Assembly: GCF_010389155.1 (NCBI RefSeq)
Contig: NC_057766.1
Location: 35,349,516-35,413,515, forward strand
From: Erigeron canadensis
Taxonomy: Eukaryota; Streptophyta; Magnoliopsida; Asterales; Asteraceae
Length of the DNA stretch: 64,000 bases
Reading direction: 5' to 3'
A model generated the notes under the pieces. That model saw only the letters and a program-made list of their open reading frames with translations, ran no database searches and was not told the origin of the DNA. Every line of letters begins with the position of its first letter. Within the stretch, counting starts at the first letter, position 1. Position numbers and translations under genes: made by a program. This document shows, piece by piece, positions 1-13,032 of the stretch.

Positions 1-584
1 AGATGCTATAAATGAGTTGTTAAATGTTCTTGAACTTGATTTTAGAAATTAAAATATAACAATGATGTGTCAGCTAAAAAATATAAACATTTTTTTTTTT
101 TGGTTTCCAAAATGTAGACATTGGTTTTGTTTTGTTATACTATCCTTTAATCCTTTTAATATATATTTTTTAATTAAAAGTTTGATGTCATTCACTCATT
201 CATACTAATCGACCAATTGTATATGATTTTGTCACCACGATCGTTCAACTTATATTATTTGTCATTGAAAAACATAGCTTGAAAATCCATATTAATATTA
301 TCATATGCTTTGTAGTTTCCACTATCGTGTATGCAACATAGAATGGAGTTATGGAGGTAAAAGGTTTAAATATTGTTCCATGTACATAGCGTGAACTACT
401 GTTATGTTGCGTCAAAAAATCGGTTAATATGAGACCGATAATGAATTAATCATCCATTAATATGTTTCATAACAATTATTACCAAGCAAAAAGAGAATTT
501 GCTTGTTAGAAGATGGTATTAGACAAAGCAGACAAAACTAACTACTATTATGTTTTTGAACGACTAGTAATGAAAGAAAGAAAG

Positions 585-690
585 AAACTGCTCAATGTCG
601 TTTTCTGCGGGTTTTGAAGCCTAATACCTCAACGGTGTTTATAGGCAAACCTTACCTCTACCTAAGTAGACAGACTGCTTCCATTTTTTA
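585..690 (+). repeat. Dispersed repeat, copy 1 of 2
   Basis: It shares with 57240-57360 a block built around CTTACCTCTACCTAAGTAGA, followed by a GCTTCCATTT-type end and preceded by a similar CTGCTCA...AACGGTG region. The two copies are on the same strand and roughly 70% alike by eye. The motif looks like a common plant interspersed repeat. I could not identify termini or a target duplication, so the class is unknown. Confidence 0.5.
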
Positions 691-716
691 TTTGAAAATG
701 CCCTCCAACCTTTGCA

Positions 717-869
717 GTGGTGGAGCCGGGAATCGATGTTTTTGACTCATTGGAGGGGTCGTACTATATAAATTTCGAAAAATATTTGGTCGAGCTATAG
801 AGAATCCGTTGCGTTTACGCCTATTGGGGGAGGCTTGGCACCACCCAGCCCCCCTTGTCTCCGCCTCTG
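717..869. mobile_element. Short MITE (153 bp) with 10-bp target duplication
   Basis: The perfect direct repeat AACCTTTGCA sits immediately outside at 707-716 and 870-879. The ends are imperfect inverted repeats: GTGGTGGAGCC on the left, and CAGAGGCGGAG when the right end is read in reverse complement. Length, terminal repeats and a 9-10 bp duplication fit a non-autonomous Mutator-like or hAT-like element. No coding capacity is visible. Confidence 0.75.
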
Positions 870-3138
870 AACCTTTGCATTAGATTAGGGATCGAACTCA
901 TGACCTCTGTCTTCAAAGACTTTACCACGGATCCAAACATGAACAAACACTTTTCAACCCTCAACCAATATGACATATAGAATTAAATTTTTAGAAACTA
1001 AAACTGAATTTATGCAAGTAGAAGGGACTAAATGTGTAACTATACATCACAAACAAAAACAAAATAAAAAAAACTAAAGGTGGGGAAGTAGGGACCATTA
1101 TATATATAATATAGTAATAGTAATTGAATGATGTGTTAAAATGGACCAGAAGTCCACAAAAAGAAGTTGTAGTAGCAGTTGAATGACCAGAAGTCCATCA
1201 CCATCTGCCACAGCACAACCCATTTCTTGAACTGCTCACTCCCACACACTAAAACAGACCATTAAAAAACTGACCCATTTCACTCTAAAGTACAACACCT
1301 AGCTAGCTTAATCCATCATCATTCATTGCCCTCACAATCTCTTCTTATTATGATTGGTTTCATATAGTGATCAGCTCATTCTGCTATATCTATCTATCTA
1401 TCCGGATCTCTCTTTTGTTACTAAGGTTACACCAATTTTAATTACTCTTTTTTATTTTTACTTGCATATACTTTTTTGCTTATTTTCAAAAACAGTCTCT
1501 TACTATGACCAGATTCTATATAATGTTGTTGTGGTATAATGCTATGCTAATACATATTCACATTATAGAAAATGTTGTTTCAACCATTTTTACAACCATG
1601 TAAAAGTCCGGTTAGCCGACACGGTGCTTTGTGGGCCCGATTGTTGGATAGAGACTTTCCTTCTTTTCTTTCAAGTCAAGAATCTATTTTTATTTTTTAT
1701 TTTTGTACAATCCGTTATGTGTAAAATCTTCTTTAATATATATAATAATGGTCTTACTATTACTGTTTCAACGTACAGAAATGATGGCATTAAGCACAAG
1801 TGTGTAATTAAATAAGTTTGATAATGTTGATTGGAATTATATTAAACTTTGTATTTGTTTGAAATTGGTTGGGACGTCGTTTTCGGGTTAGCCAAAAGGC
1901 ATCTCTCGTAGCCCGATAGAAGTGGGTGAATATGATGGCCTTGTAATCTTGCTATTTTATTATACAAAATCTGTAATTAGGTCGCTATCGGATGCCTTGT
2001 TTTAAGTTTTCAACCAAATTTGACATTTTTGTACCTGTATTAATATGTTTCCATAGATATTGTCTGGCATAAATTGTCGGTCGGGTTTCTATCAATGCTC
2101 TCAAGTCTGCTTCACCTCCCCTGGTCAAAAGTTGTTTGATGATCCGGGTCAGTGTGGTTAATCAATCGGTAGGTATTCTTGATGCCGTTCATCTTTGATC
2201 CTACTTGGGGATTAAAAAAGCGTAACTAGGAAAGCGATATACGGACAACAACACTTAAGAAAAAATAATGTTGAATTTGACTACATTTTGTTTCACTTCT
2301 TTCTTTTTCTGTGATGCGGTTAGTTTACCATATCCTGCTCTGTATTATTCTAGCTAAAAGTTGTTTTGGATAGTCCATTAATGTTATACTACTTTATGAA
2401 ACTTGTTAGATAAGGTTATAACAATGTAAGTCATTATCTTCATTTAGATACATGAATTTAAGTTTCCTTAAATACATAAAGCCAGAATTTACAAGAATTC
2501 CCTTTTTAGAATTCTAGTTTCAATACATCCTAACCCATTATTCTTGTTCCTCTATATATAATAGAGAGCTTCTTTGATTGTATGCTTATGATTTGACCGA
2601 CAATTATTTACTGAGACAATTAAACCAATAAGTTTGTCGGCTAATTAACTCGTGCTTAGTAATTGCTACTCTTTACTCTTTTTACGGTCTATCTTTCATA
2701 CATCTTTATATATTTAAGTTCTAGTGGTTGGTCTTTGAAGTCATCAGGTTTAACAAGCAGAAGAATATTTCTTCCCCGAATTTCAAGTTATCTCTCATTT
2801 TATGATTTATAACATTTTAAGCATTTTTATTCATTTTGAAACCTAATGCAGCTTTTGTATGGTGTGTGGTCTCATATCAGACCCTCCCATTTTCGAAGTG
2901 ACCGCTTAGTTACAAATTCATCAATTTCATAGAGGCTTGGCTCTTAATGATTTTGTTTGTGAAGTATGCATTTCTTTACTTATAAAACAACGGTCCATAT
3001 GATATCTCTAATTATGTTCTTAATGTGCATGTGGTACTACTGTTGTGTTGTATTATCAGTAAATACATTGTTTGTCTTAATACGAAGCAACACCTGACCG
3101 CCGTCATTTCCTTTCATCGCAGTGTTTAGACTGAATAG

Positions 3139-5841
3139 ATGAGGCTCCGACTGGGTGTCACATTAGCCTGCTTTATCAGCTTGATTTGGATTCAGCATAT
3201 CCTATGCGGTTAGTATCAACTCTAGTAAGCTCTTTTTTATTTGGAAACACACTACCTCAATAACGATAAGTGTATATATATATATGCCTTACTGGTTTAA
3301 CCAATTTATGGTTGATGGATGTACGCTTGACTAGCTAAGCTTGTTCCCTTAACTTGCAGCAGATGAAGTTTTGGCGTCTCTAGACATAAACAAATGGACA
3401 TGTACATGTCACACAAGCAAACTGAACCAGCAATCTGCTATTGCAACCAACTGCTCTTCATCCTGTGATTGCAGCTATGGTATGCAATTGATCACGCTTA
3501 TAATCTAACTTCCTTTTTAGTCTTTTGGCTCCTTTTTTAAGTAACTTCATTTGGTTATTCTCATTCATTTATACATTTTTGCTATAATAACCCTTGTCTT
3601 TTGTTTCTCTGTTTCTGCAGAAGGTCCACGTCAAAATAGATGGAAATGCGTATGCAACGGTGATAGACTTCCTAAAGTGGCTGCAGATCGTGAATCTGGT
3701 TGTTTCGTTTCCTGCAATTGCAACTCTGGTATAACTTATTGTTTTTCTTCTTCTTATAGTTAACACAATGTTGCCGTTACATTATTTGTAAAATAATAAA
3801 CATGAAACTCTTCCATGAAAGTTTATTTTAATTCTAATACTTGATATTATCTGGTCACAGGACTTTTGAGTGAGGGGGAGTCTTCCAAGAAGCAATTCTC
3901 CAGCAAATCACTGTTAATCATCCTACTGTTATCCATGTTGGTTGCAACTCTTGCAATTTTTGCTTCAGTGATGTGCTATGTATATCGAAAGCATATTTGC
4001 CCTAAGCAAATCCATTTATCCTCGTCTGATAAAGATACAAGTTTCAGCAGCACTACAAACTTAATAAGCTATAAAACAGCTTCGGTCCCGGAGTCTAAAA
4101 TATATATGCATTCTCCCAACAATCCTATCACAGGTATCTGAAATCTAACAACCTTCTTTGCATAATCAAATGAATCACAATTCTATAGTTTTATTAGGAG
4201 ACATAATAACAAAAGTTCATGTTTTTTGTTTTTATTCCAGGGTGTATATACAAGGCCTCATATTTCTTTAAAAAGCAAACAAGGACTGTACATGGAACAA
4301 TCGCCAGTTTTTCATATAATGATTTGGAAACTGCAACTAATAAATTCTCCGACTCCAACTTAATCGGGGTTGGGGTAAGCAGCCATGTGTATTACGGTCA
4401 GCTACGAGATGGTAAACTTGTTGCTGTTAAACGGCTTAAATCTCATGGAGGACCAGATGCCGAAGTGACTTTTTTGACAGAGGTAATACTTGATAGAGTA
4501 ATCTCTGTTAAATGACTCTATTATTTAGAATATATCACATTAACTTTAATTTATGCTCAGATTGAACTGCTATCAAGACTCCATCACTGTCATGTGGTAC
4601 CTTTGCTTGGCTACTGCTTAGAGTATCACGGAAAGCACCTTGAGATGCTTCTCATATTTGAATACATGACAAATGGTAACCTCAGAGAGTGCCTTGACGG
4701 AATCTCCGAAAAATGTCTTGACTGGGGAGCTCGCATTGTGGTTGCAATAGGTGCTGCTAGAGGTTTAGAATATCTCCATGAAGCGGCTGCACCAAGAATA
4801 CTGCATAGGGATGTCAAATCATCAAACATACTCTTAGATCAAAACTGGCGAGCAAAGGTAAGATATTCAATATCATAAAAAGATCTATAATGTGTACAGT
4901 TTGGTTTCTGATGAGATTGATTCTGTTATTAGATTACTGATCTTGGCATGGCTAAAAGCTTGGTAAGTGATGGTCTCCCCAGCTGTTCTAGTTCACCTGC
5001 TCGAATGCAAGGGACTTTTGGGTATTTTGCGCCTGAATATGCTATTGTAGGAAGAGCGTCACTCATGTCAGATGTTTTCAGCTTTGGTGTTGTGCTTCTT
5101 GAACTCATTAGTGGACGACATCCTATATACAAGTCACCCGATAAAGGGGAAGAGAGCCTTGTCATATGGGTTCGTAGTTCGTACCTACTGTTATGCTTTC
5201 ATTTCTCCTCCGTGTTATACTTTTTTATCTAATATATTCACTTGTATGAAATTTTTTTGCAGGCAACACCACTTTTACAGGACAGCAAAAGAGTGAGCAA
5301 GGAATTGCCCGACCCACGTCTCAAAGGAAACTTTGAAGAAGAAGAATTGCAAGTGATGGCTTACTTAGCAAAGGAGTGTCTGTTGTTGGATCCTGATGCT
5401 CGCCCAACAATGAGTGAGGTTGTTCAAATACTTCTAACTATCGCCCCTGAAAAATCTAAAAGAAGAAATTTCTCCATTGACCATCATCAGGTACAAATTT
5501 GCAAGAATCGTATATTTTGTTGTTATCTAACAGTATTCAGTACACGCTATTGACGATCTAATACTTATTCTATTGAATAGGACTACACTATTAGAATGGA
5601 TCGTGCCACAGAGCAACAAACGTCATCCAGTAGATCATATTCATCCGAATCTTCACTGCTCATGCATACTCAAGAAAAGAACAATGATGATGAATCAGCT
5701 ATAGATTCACCCAAGAACCTTGATCAAGGGATCTATCAAACTTTAGAAAGTTCACATGTCGACCATGATGAAACAACTGTTGATTTAACTGAACCCCGGT
5801 TTGAATCATTCTGTGTGTTAAATCTTTCATCTGATACCTGA
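3139..5841 (+). CDS. NCRK: Receptor-like serine/threonine kinase, NCRK type
   Basis: Nine exons: 3139-3208, 3360-3479, 3621-3728, 3861-4133, 4241-4482, 4561-4857, 4933-5169, 5263-5490, 5581-5841; the joined frame gives 611 residues. The start is the ATG that opens a signal peptide (about residues 1-23). A cysteine-rich ectodomain (CTCH, CSSSCDC, CVCNGD, CFVSCNC) follows, then one membrane segment (about 117-142). The cytoplasmic kinase domain has a glycine loop (233-243), catalytic Lys254 in [12 protein letters not shown] (HRD 353-355), DLG in place of DFG (373-375) and APE (403-405). The tail is Ser-rich and acidic. Arabidopsis NCRK is a cysteine-rich receptor kinase reported to bind ROP GTPases; the role here is inferred from that family. 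The key catalytic residues are present, so it should be active. Exon 7 uses an unusual GTTCGT donor. Confidence 0.9.
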
Positions 5842-6544
5842 TTTGCATCAAAAACACAATGCCATGTGTGTTAGTTTTGGTTCATGGGGTGACATTATGC
5901 ATAATTTATTAGCATGGTGGCATTTGTCCAATCTATCGTGGTGATTATATCTTGAAGGCAGGCCACAAGTTCATATCTATTGATTCATTTTATTTTAATA
6001 AAGCCACTTTATAGAAAATATATAGAGATGTATAACATGTATGTAGTCCTTGTTTGTGTACATGTATTATGGTATGATTAGTTTACTATGTAGCCTTGTA
6101 ACCTTTTTTAATTTATTTAAGAAAGTCACAATAGATACATATACAATGATGCAAATTGCCTCTATACTCTTTAAGGATGTGAAGTTTTGTGAAAATGAAT
6201 CCAAAGTTTTCATTTATTAACCATAGAGACGTTGATATAGAACTATATGTTATGAAGATTTTATGTTATATGCACTCTGTTTTTGGGTGGAGCTGTTATC
6301 TTTTATTTACTTTTTGCCATTGTGTTATGAAGTTACTCGTATATTTTATTTAATCATAGTCACAAAATGGATTTTAATAGAGATGAAGAATACGAAGTGA
6401 AGGTGGAGAAAAATTGGCTCTTATTTTGTGGTTAGCCATTTATAATATAAATTATGTGATAATATGTGAGCATGTCTTTTTTAGTCATTTTACTAACAAA
6501 AGTTAAATTTTAAAAAAGCTTATTAGCTTATATGATACGAGCAT
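5842..6544 (+). other. NCRK 3' UTR and downstream spacer
   Basis: An AATAAA hexamer at 5997-6002, about 155 bases after the stop codon, is the likeliest polyadenylation signal. U-rich sequence follows to about 6120. Beyond that I see only AT-rich DNA up to the Helitron-like element. Confidence 0.45.
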
Positions 6545-6806
6545 GGTACCCGCGTAATGCGGCGAAAAGGCGGTCTAATGGTGTCGGTGATGGTGCTATT
6601 CGTGGTGATAGCGGTGTCTAAGTAGTGTAAGTTGATGTAATTGTGATAGTGGATTTTTTAAAAGATAAAAGCTTAAAGTGTTAATTATTAAAATAAATGT
6701 TTAGAGTGTAGGGTTAAACATAAAAAGTCAAGGATAATTCTGGTAATTCAAAGGTAGAATTATCTAAAATAAAAAGGTGGATTCTCTTTATTAGGTTGTA
6801 TAGATA
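6545..6806. mobile_element. Helitron-like non-autonomous element, copy A
   Basis: One end is GC-rich (GGTACCCGCGTAATGCGGCG) followed by a GGTGATGGTG-rich run. The other end is a TTGTATAGATA-type tail. The same architecture occurs at 12648-13031, 13033-13500 and, inverted, at 58241-58481. In reverse complement the tail end resembles Helitron 5' ends (TC-TATAC...), and the GC-rich end can form a short hairpin near the 3' terminus. Helitrons leave no target duplication and none is seen. Boundaries are approximate. Confidence 0.45.
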
Positions 6807-7439
6807 AGCTAATCCAAACACAAAAAAAAAAAAAAACTTATAAACTTACAAATTAAAAGCATAAACCTACAAATAAAAGCTAGGCCAGGCCAAACACCCC
6901 CATGATATAGTGATTGTGGTTGAGTTGAAGTTTGAAATTTTGAGAAGTTTGTTATAGTGGTTGGGGGTGTGCCTAAGTAACAAACTCCATCATCCACAAA
7001 ATAGTAGATGTATGTTTGACTAGTTGGTGGACCAGACATTGGTAAAATATAAATCAATTTGATATATAAATAATATATCGAAACCAATAAGGGGTGTGTA
7101 GCATATAAAACACATTGTACAAGTTTATATTGTAAGTTTGATGGTATAAATATCTGTATCCCAAAATTAACAGTAAATTTATTGAATACGAAAATCAGTA
7201 ACTTTATTTCTGATTTTAACACATGCCACTAGTGTTCATCTAATGTTTAAAAATTTCACAACTTAATAATAGTACTATATTGGTAGGTTTTGAAGACAAC
7301 CATCTATTTATTGTGTTTAATCATCAATCACTAACAAATTTCATGATCTGAAACCATTTATATATTACACTGAACAAAATTGATAGCATATGTATACTTG
7401 CATAGTTGCATACAGATATTAACATTAACAACTGTACTT
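6807..7439. other. Intergenic spacer without recognisable gene
   Basis: AT-rich sequence. A 137-codon open frame on the minus strand (6809-7222) has low-complexity Phe/Ile/Tyr-rich composition and no motif; I do not regard it as a gene. Confidence 0.5.
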
Positions 7440-7790
7440 ACATCGGAAATTTAAGGTTCAGAGTTTTCTCCCCTTTCGGCTTTGGTTTTGCCTTGATCAT
7501 CCGAAAATTTTTTAACGGTAAACCCTAGGCCGGAAGTCCTTCTGGATGCAACTTCTCTACCTTTGTTAAGGCTTTCAAGAACAAGGCTCCCCTTTGAACG
7601 CCAAGTGGGCCCAACAAGAATTAACGCCATTTTTTGCTTGTCGCTTTTCTAACGCCTCTTCTTGTTTTTGTCCAAGAACGCCTCTCGGGGCACTGTTCCG
7701 GGAGTTCCTGGGGCGTTCCGAGGGGGAAAAAGTGAAATTGAAGGCGTTACACGCCTTGCTCCGTTCAGTCTAAAGGTAAATCTGTCACCA
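7440..7790. repeat. GC-richer transposon-derived sequence upstream of RRP41L
   Basis: This block is clearly more GC-rich than its surroundings. It contains repeated AACGCC/GGCGTT motifs near both sides (around 7597-7630 and 7710-7750), suggesting inverted terminal regions of a degraded MITE. The left part resembles a dispersed plant repeat. It ends less than 200 bases before the RRP41L start codon. No ends or target duplication could be fixed. Confidence 0.35.
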
Positions 7791-7967
7791 TATGGGCTCC
7801 ATAACTTAGGCCCATAAACAATAAATCAACTTAAATTACAAAAAGGAAAAAGTAACAAGCCCAAATATAAAACACTAAGCCCATAGTCAAATAACACAAA
7901 CAAACAGTAAGTGTTGGCTTGGCTTGGCTATACATTCAGAGACAGCGGCCAACGGAAAACCTGATCA

Positions 7968-10079
7968 ATGGCCGCCAAAGGTGGAGGTGCTCCGCCGACA
8001 TACTCACCGTCTCCGTCATCCTTCAAGAAATCCAGACCTTCCATTTTCACTGATGTCGATTGGGTCCGTCCCGACGGTCGTGATTTCCATCAGTGCAGAC
8101 CTGCATGTATGTATATCTACTTTTTATTTTATATATTTATTTATTCTTATTTTATTTTTAATATTGATTATAATTTTTTATAATTATATATGTTGTATTT
8201 TAGCAGAGAAAAAAATATTATATATAAGAAGAATAAAACCCTAATTATATTGCCTTCAAAGGTGATTTTTATTCGATAAACATGAAATTAATCAAATGCA
8301 GTTGGGCTTTTTGTTATTTTGTTTGTTAGAGTTCAATTTGTCATTTTATTGTATTTTTTCTTTCAGTTTTACGAACAGGTGCCGTAAATGCAGCGTCGGG
8401 GTCTGCGTACGCTGAATTCGGAAATACTAAAGTCATAGTCTCTATGTAAGTTCCACCTTTTTATTGTTGATGATTCGATATATATTACTTGTTTTGCAAA
8501 GATGAGTACTTTATTGCTCTTTTGTGCCAACGTTATGCGTCCTGCCCATTTGACGAATAAGAAGTTTTGATTATGTGTAATTGCATACCTTCTGACATCT
8601 TTAAGAATTTGAGGATAATCTTTAGAACTTTTGTTACAAATGTTGCTGATGATCGTATAATTGCATATTTTGTTGATCAACCGTATTCGAAATGTGTTTG
8701 ACTGCATCAATCTAGACCGTTTTTAATTTGCTTCGGTATTTTTGAGTCAGATTTGGGCCAAGGGAAAGTAAGAAAGCAATGATGTACAGTGATACTGGTC
8801 GATTGAATTGTAATGTTAGTTATACAACTTTTGCCACTCCAGTAAGGGGGCAGGTATGTCTATAGAACTTAGATTAGTATAACTTTTATTGTATTCCTAC
8901 TTTCTGTATCATTTTTTCTGCGTTCCTTATTTCCATTCTATTTTTTATTGCACGGCATAGGCATCGGAAAACAAAGAATTATCTTCACAGTTGCATAAGT
9001 CTTTGGAGGGTGCCATCATTCTAGATACATTTCCAAAAACAACCGTGGATGTATTTGCATTAGTGTTGGAGTCTGGCGGTTGTAAGTTTATAAAATACTT
9101 TTATTTATACCCATACTGTTAAAATATGGATCAAATGAAAAGATAAAGGTTTGAAAAATACCCTTCTTTTTATCTATGTATGTCTTCAAGACTATGTGAA
9201 TTGGGTTTTCCCTTGTCAAAGGAATCTGTTATTAGGCTAACAAATGCTTCATATTACCACTGTTTACACTTGATGCTGAGCATTTGCAAATGATTGGTGC
9301 AGGTGATCTTCCTGTAGTAATCTCATGTGCCAGTCTTGCATTGGCGGATGCAGGGATTATGATGTATGATTTGGTTGCTGCTGTTTCTGTGGTATGTACA
9401 CAAGCTTACGTGCTTATTTTACTCTTCGGTGGCTCATATTTGCATCAGGATGTATAAAGCAGTTAATAGACGTAGGATGTTGTATCAAACTAGTCAAGAA
9501 TTCCTTGTTTTTCTTATTTGACTACCGTATCAGATAAACAAGATGTGAATTTTTAGTATTGTTGCATGTCATTGTTAGGACTTCAGCTTAGTGGCTAAGA
9601 TATTGAAATTTGATGATTTTGGATTTTGATGTCTTTTATTTGCCGCCTGCCCTTTTTATGTTAATTGGGTAAATTTGAAAGTTAGTCTGTAACGAACTTA
9701 CGCTTCATTTCTGACATCTTTTTTTCTTGCGTAGTCTTGCCTAGGGAAAAATCTCGTGATTGATCCAGTTTCAGAAGAAGAAAACTATCAAGATGGCAGT
9801 CTTATGATTACATGTTTGCCATCTCGTAATGAGGTTACTCAGCTGACGATAACCGGAGAATGGTCTACCCCAAAGATTCATGAGGTATGTTTCATTCATT
9901 AAACAGGCAGTTGTATGCACACATCATATTTCTGGGGTGATGTTAAGTGATATTTAGTATAACTGGTGAAAGTTTCTACCTTTGATGATCAACAGGCAAT
10001 GGAGCTATGTCTTGACGCCTGTTCAAAGTTAGGGAAGATCATGAGATCGTGTTTGAAAGAGTCTACATCCACCTCATAA
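7968..10079 (+). CDS. RRP41L: Exosome RNase PH-family protein, RRP41-like/MTR3-like
   Basis: Seven exons: 7968-8106, 8367-8445, 8751-8853, 8961-9078, 9303-9391, 9735-9884, 9996-10079; 253 residues, the usual length for this family. The N-terminus MAAKGG leads into a DVDWVRPDGR motif, then the RNase PH fold (FRTG-like segment, AYAEFGNTKV, FGPRESKKA, SDTGRLNC, FALVLESGG, ASLALADAGI, QLTITGEW). I chose the ATG at 7968 because it is in a good context (CAATGGCC) and matches the plant family N-terminus. Family members belong to or resemble the ring of the 3'-5' RNA-degrading exosome; Arabidopsis RRP41L has been linked to cytoplasmic mRNA decay. Whether this copy is catalytic cannot be told from sequence alone. 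Confidence 0.9.
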
Positions 10080-11040
10080 GAATAGCTTCAGTTGTGCATG
10101 TTTGCTCCCCACTTAATTTTTTCCTCCTTACAAGATATACATAATAGGCATTTTAGTTTTGAGTATCTTGTTTTGCACTGTCCAAATTTTGAACGTGTGA
10201 AAATATTCTCTTTTGTTGCCGGCCTAAATTTACTTCTTTATATCTATGTTTCTTTTTTAGGAGTTCAAATATCAGTTTTTTATTTTATTATCAATATATA
10301 AATGCAGCATTACCTTTTGTAGTTTCTTAGTTCGGAAACGGTAGCATTCCTACCTGAATTAACTGTCTTAGACACATCTGATATTTAGCAGGAAACAACA
10401 TTAAACATGGTGTTAGTTGTTACGAGTACTATGTTCATGATGTCATTCTAGTATCTATCATTGCCCCTATGATTCTTATCATCTTTAGTAAGTTTTGCTG
10501 TGCCTACAAGAGGTTCCAGATGAGTATAGCATATTCTTTTTTGAATTTTTTTTTTATTCATTTGTCTACATTACAACTCTCCGGAGTCCGGAATAATATA
10601 ACTGTATTTTCAAACGAAGAACAGAGGTCTAACTGTAACTACCCAGTTAGATGGATGCTTCTTATATCAACCTGAGTAAAGTGAGCCCTCGTTTAAAATC
10701 TTGATTTAAAATTTGCATCTCTTTTTTTTTTTTATTTTTAATCTCACCCTTGTTTGTTTATATTTTGGTTTTAAGATTAGTTTAGGTTTAAAATAAACCC
10801 TTTAAGCTTATGTGGTATGTGTGATAGAGTGGGATCAAGTTTTTGGATGGATACTTTGTAAATATGTGTGAGAATCATATGGATTTATTTAGTTAATTTT
10901 CTATATATAAGAATGGCCCACATACATACGGCATTTCAGATATGAATTTAGATCGATTGCCCAGCTCGTTCGTTGTTGCCTTTCAAAAGAAAGATGAGAT
11001 ATTAAAAACCATGTTTCTCGCAAATTAACTACTTACATCC
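10080..11040. other. RRP41L 3' flank and spacer
   Basis: Starts with the RRP41L 3' UTR; no canonical AATAAA is obvious close to the stop codon. The rest is AT-rich and contains no convincing exon, RNA gene or repeat with definable ends. Confidence 0.4.
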
Positions 11041-12640
11041 CAACTAATTGGCGATGGTTAGCGAGTTCCTTTGATGGTTAGCGAGATTATTGGGTGGGCT
11101 AAGAAAAACCATAAGTCTATGTTGCTGTTCAAAGTTGACTTTCAAAAGGCTTTTGTCCATTTGTCCTGCCCATTTCTGGATTTAGTTTTGGAGGGTATGG
11201 CTTTCCCGACTAAGTGGCGATCATGGATGCAGGCTGTTCTGAGAAGTGAGATCAGCTCGCTCGGCAGTATTGGTTAATGGGTCCACCTCAAGTGAGTTAC
11301 AGTTTCAGCGTAGACTGAGACAAGGAGATCTTTTATCTCCATTACTTTTTATCATCGGAATGAAAGCCTTAACTGTTATGTATATCCAATCTTCTTTATG
11401 CAGATGATGCTATCTTGCTTGGCCAATGGTCGTCTTGTAAGATTCAAAATCTGGCACGATTGCTCAGATGCTTTTATTTGATATCGGGCCTTCGAATTAA
11501 CTATGAAAAGTCAGTTCTGTTTGGTGTGGGAGTCTCAGAGGTTAAATAAAAGTCAATGTCTTCTCTTATCGGCTATAAGTCTGGAGAATTTCTGTTCAAA
11601 TACTTGGGTTTAACTGTGGGTGCCAATATGAATCGGGTGGCAAATTGGCAGCCGGTTTTTGATGCTTTTGACAAGAAATTGGCTCTTTGGAAGGCATCAT
11701 CATTATCAATTAGGGGCCAATGGGGGGAGGTTAACACTTTTAAAATCAGTGATGGAATTGCTTCCCACACACTTTTTTTTCTCTCCCCCCCCCCCCCCTC
11801 TGTTATTTTGAAACTAGAAGTCAAAAGAAGAAAATTTTTGTGGGATGGATCCGAGGATACAAAAAAGATCAATTGGGTGAATTGGAGCAGGTTACAACCA
11901 GAATTGAAGATGGAGGGTTGGGATTATCACCATTAAAACATGTAAACTTGGCTCTTTACCAGAAAAGAATATTGAACTATGAGGAGACAATGGAATTAAA
12001 TAATTGCTTAGCATTTCTTTACCAGTGGCAACCATCATCTTCGCCAGACAAATGGGTTTGGACTATCGATTCAAAAGGAGCTTTCTTGTTGCTTCTATGA
12101 AGAAATGTTTGTGTGAGGTTAATATTTCTCTTCCCTCATTCATTATCAAGTGGAATAACTAGGTCCCAAGAAAGTCAATGTGTTTGCGTGGAGGGTTGAG
12201 ATGGATCGTATACTTACTCTCGAGGCTCTATTAAAGAGAGGTATTGGGATAAACTCAACTCTTTGTCATCTGTGTGTGTTTGAAAATGAATCTAGTGAGC
12301 ATTTATTCCCTTCATGCAATATTGCTCTGGAAGTGTGACAACTGATTAGTAGTTGCTGCCCTATACCTCCCTTGTATGCGTTTTCTGTTAGAGATCTTCT
12401 TAGGTTCAAAATAACTCACACTTGGACCCAGAGAAAGTTAAGGTGATTGAGGGCTATGATCTCACAGCTTTATGGTGTATCCGGAAGGCGAAAAATGAAA
12501 AGGTATTTTTACAAACTACAGTTGCAGCTTATAAAATCTTAGGAGAAGTTAGATCTCTTGGGTATCTTTCGATTAAAAGTCAGTCGACATTTAAGAAAGT
12601 TGATTGGAATGCTTGGTGTAATTTTATCTTGTTAACTACG
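11041..12640 (+). pseudogene. Decayed LINE reverse transcriptase
   Basis: Fragments in shifting frames match the plant LINE reverse-transcriptase order. They are: an RT palm start with FKVDFQKAF near 11130, then LRQGDLLSPLLF near 11310, the catalytic YADD-type box near 11395-11410, GLRINYEKS near 11490, the KYLGLTVGAN segment near 11600, and a C-terminal IKINWVNWSR/GGLGL-type region to about 11940. RVT zinc-finger-like remnants lie to 12340. Stops, frameshifts and a poly-C run at 11786-11799 break it. No endonuclease domain, poly(A) tail or target duplication is seen. Confidence 0.8.
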
Positions 12641-12647
12641 GAGCAAG

Positions 12648-13031
12648 TACCCGCGCGTTGCGGTGGTGAGATGGTGGGGGTGATAGGTCATACAGTGTGA
12701 TAGCCAAATGCCTTAACCGTACGGGTTCCACCCTCGGATTTAAAAATTCGTCGAAAGTATATCGAATGACATCTCTAATGAAAAAGCATTAAATTTTAAG
12801 AACACCCATATAATTTTTATAATTTATCGATGTACGGTTTTTGAGATAAAAGATTTTGAATGAATTGGAGGAAGAAATGATTTATGGAGGACAGATAAAA
12901 AAATGATTGGTTGAGATTTAAAAAGAGAGAAAGGGTTTTAGGTAAATATAGAATTGATATATGAGCATTTTGGGAAAATAAATGTTGAAACTTAAAATGT
13001 AAACAGGGTAGATCTGCTTTATAATACGAGA
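12648..13031. mobile_element. Helitron-like non-autonomous element, copy B
   Basis: It begins with the GC-rich motif TACCCGCGCGTTGCGGTGGT and runs into AT-rich sequence ending CTGCTTTATAATACGAGA. It is about 80% identical by eye to copy C, which follows in the same orientation with no spacer. The GC-rich end contains a CCGC...GCGG inverted repeat. It interrupts or abuts the LINE remnant. Confidence 0.5.
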
Positions 13032-13032
13032 G

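Larger units (their letters stand above)
1..3138. other. Intergenic region upstream of the NCRK-like kinase
   Basis: No credible coding region is visible; the short open frames are AT-rich and lack splice or family support. The region holds a dispersed repeat near 585-690 and a small MITE at 717-869. A TATA-like stretch at 2553-2563 is followed by about 570 bases before the kinase ATG. If it is the promoter, the leader is long or contains an intron; this is only inference. Short (CTAT)n repeats lie near 1385-1402. Confidence 0.5.

Noticed and set aside
6809..7222. 137-codon minus-strand open frame
   Set aside because: Composition is Phe/Ile/Tyr-rich as expected from AT-rich DNA read antisense; no motif, no start context, overlaps a repeat edge.
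7924..8244. Upstream ATG and alternative frame at the RRP41L first exon
   Set aside because: Its frame runs through the intron into low-complexity sequence; the ATG at 7968 matches the family N-terminus and the downstream exon phases.
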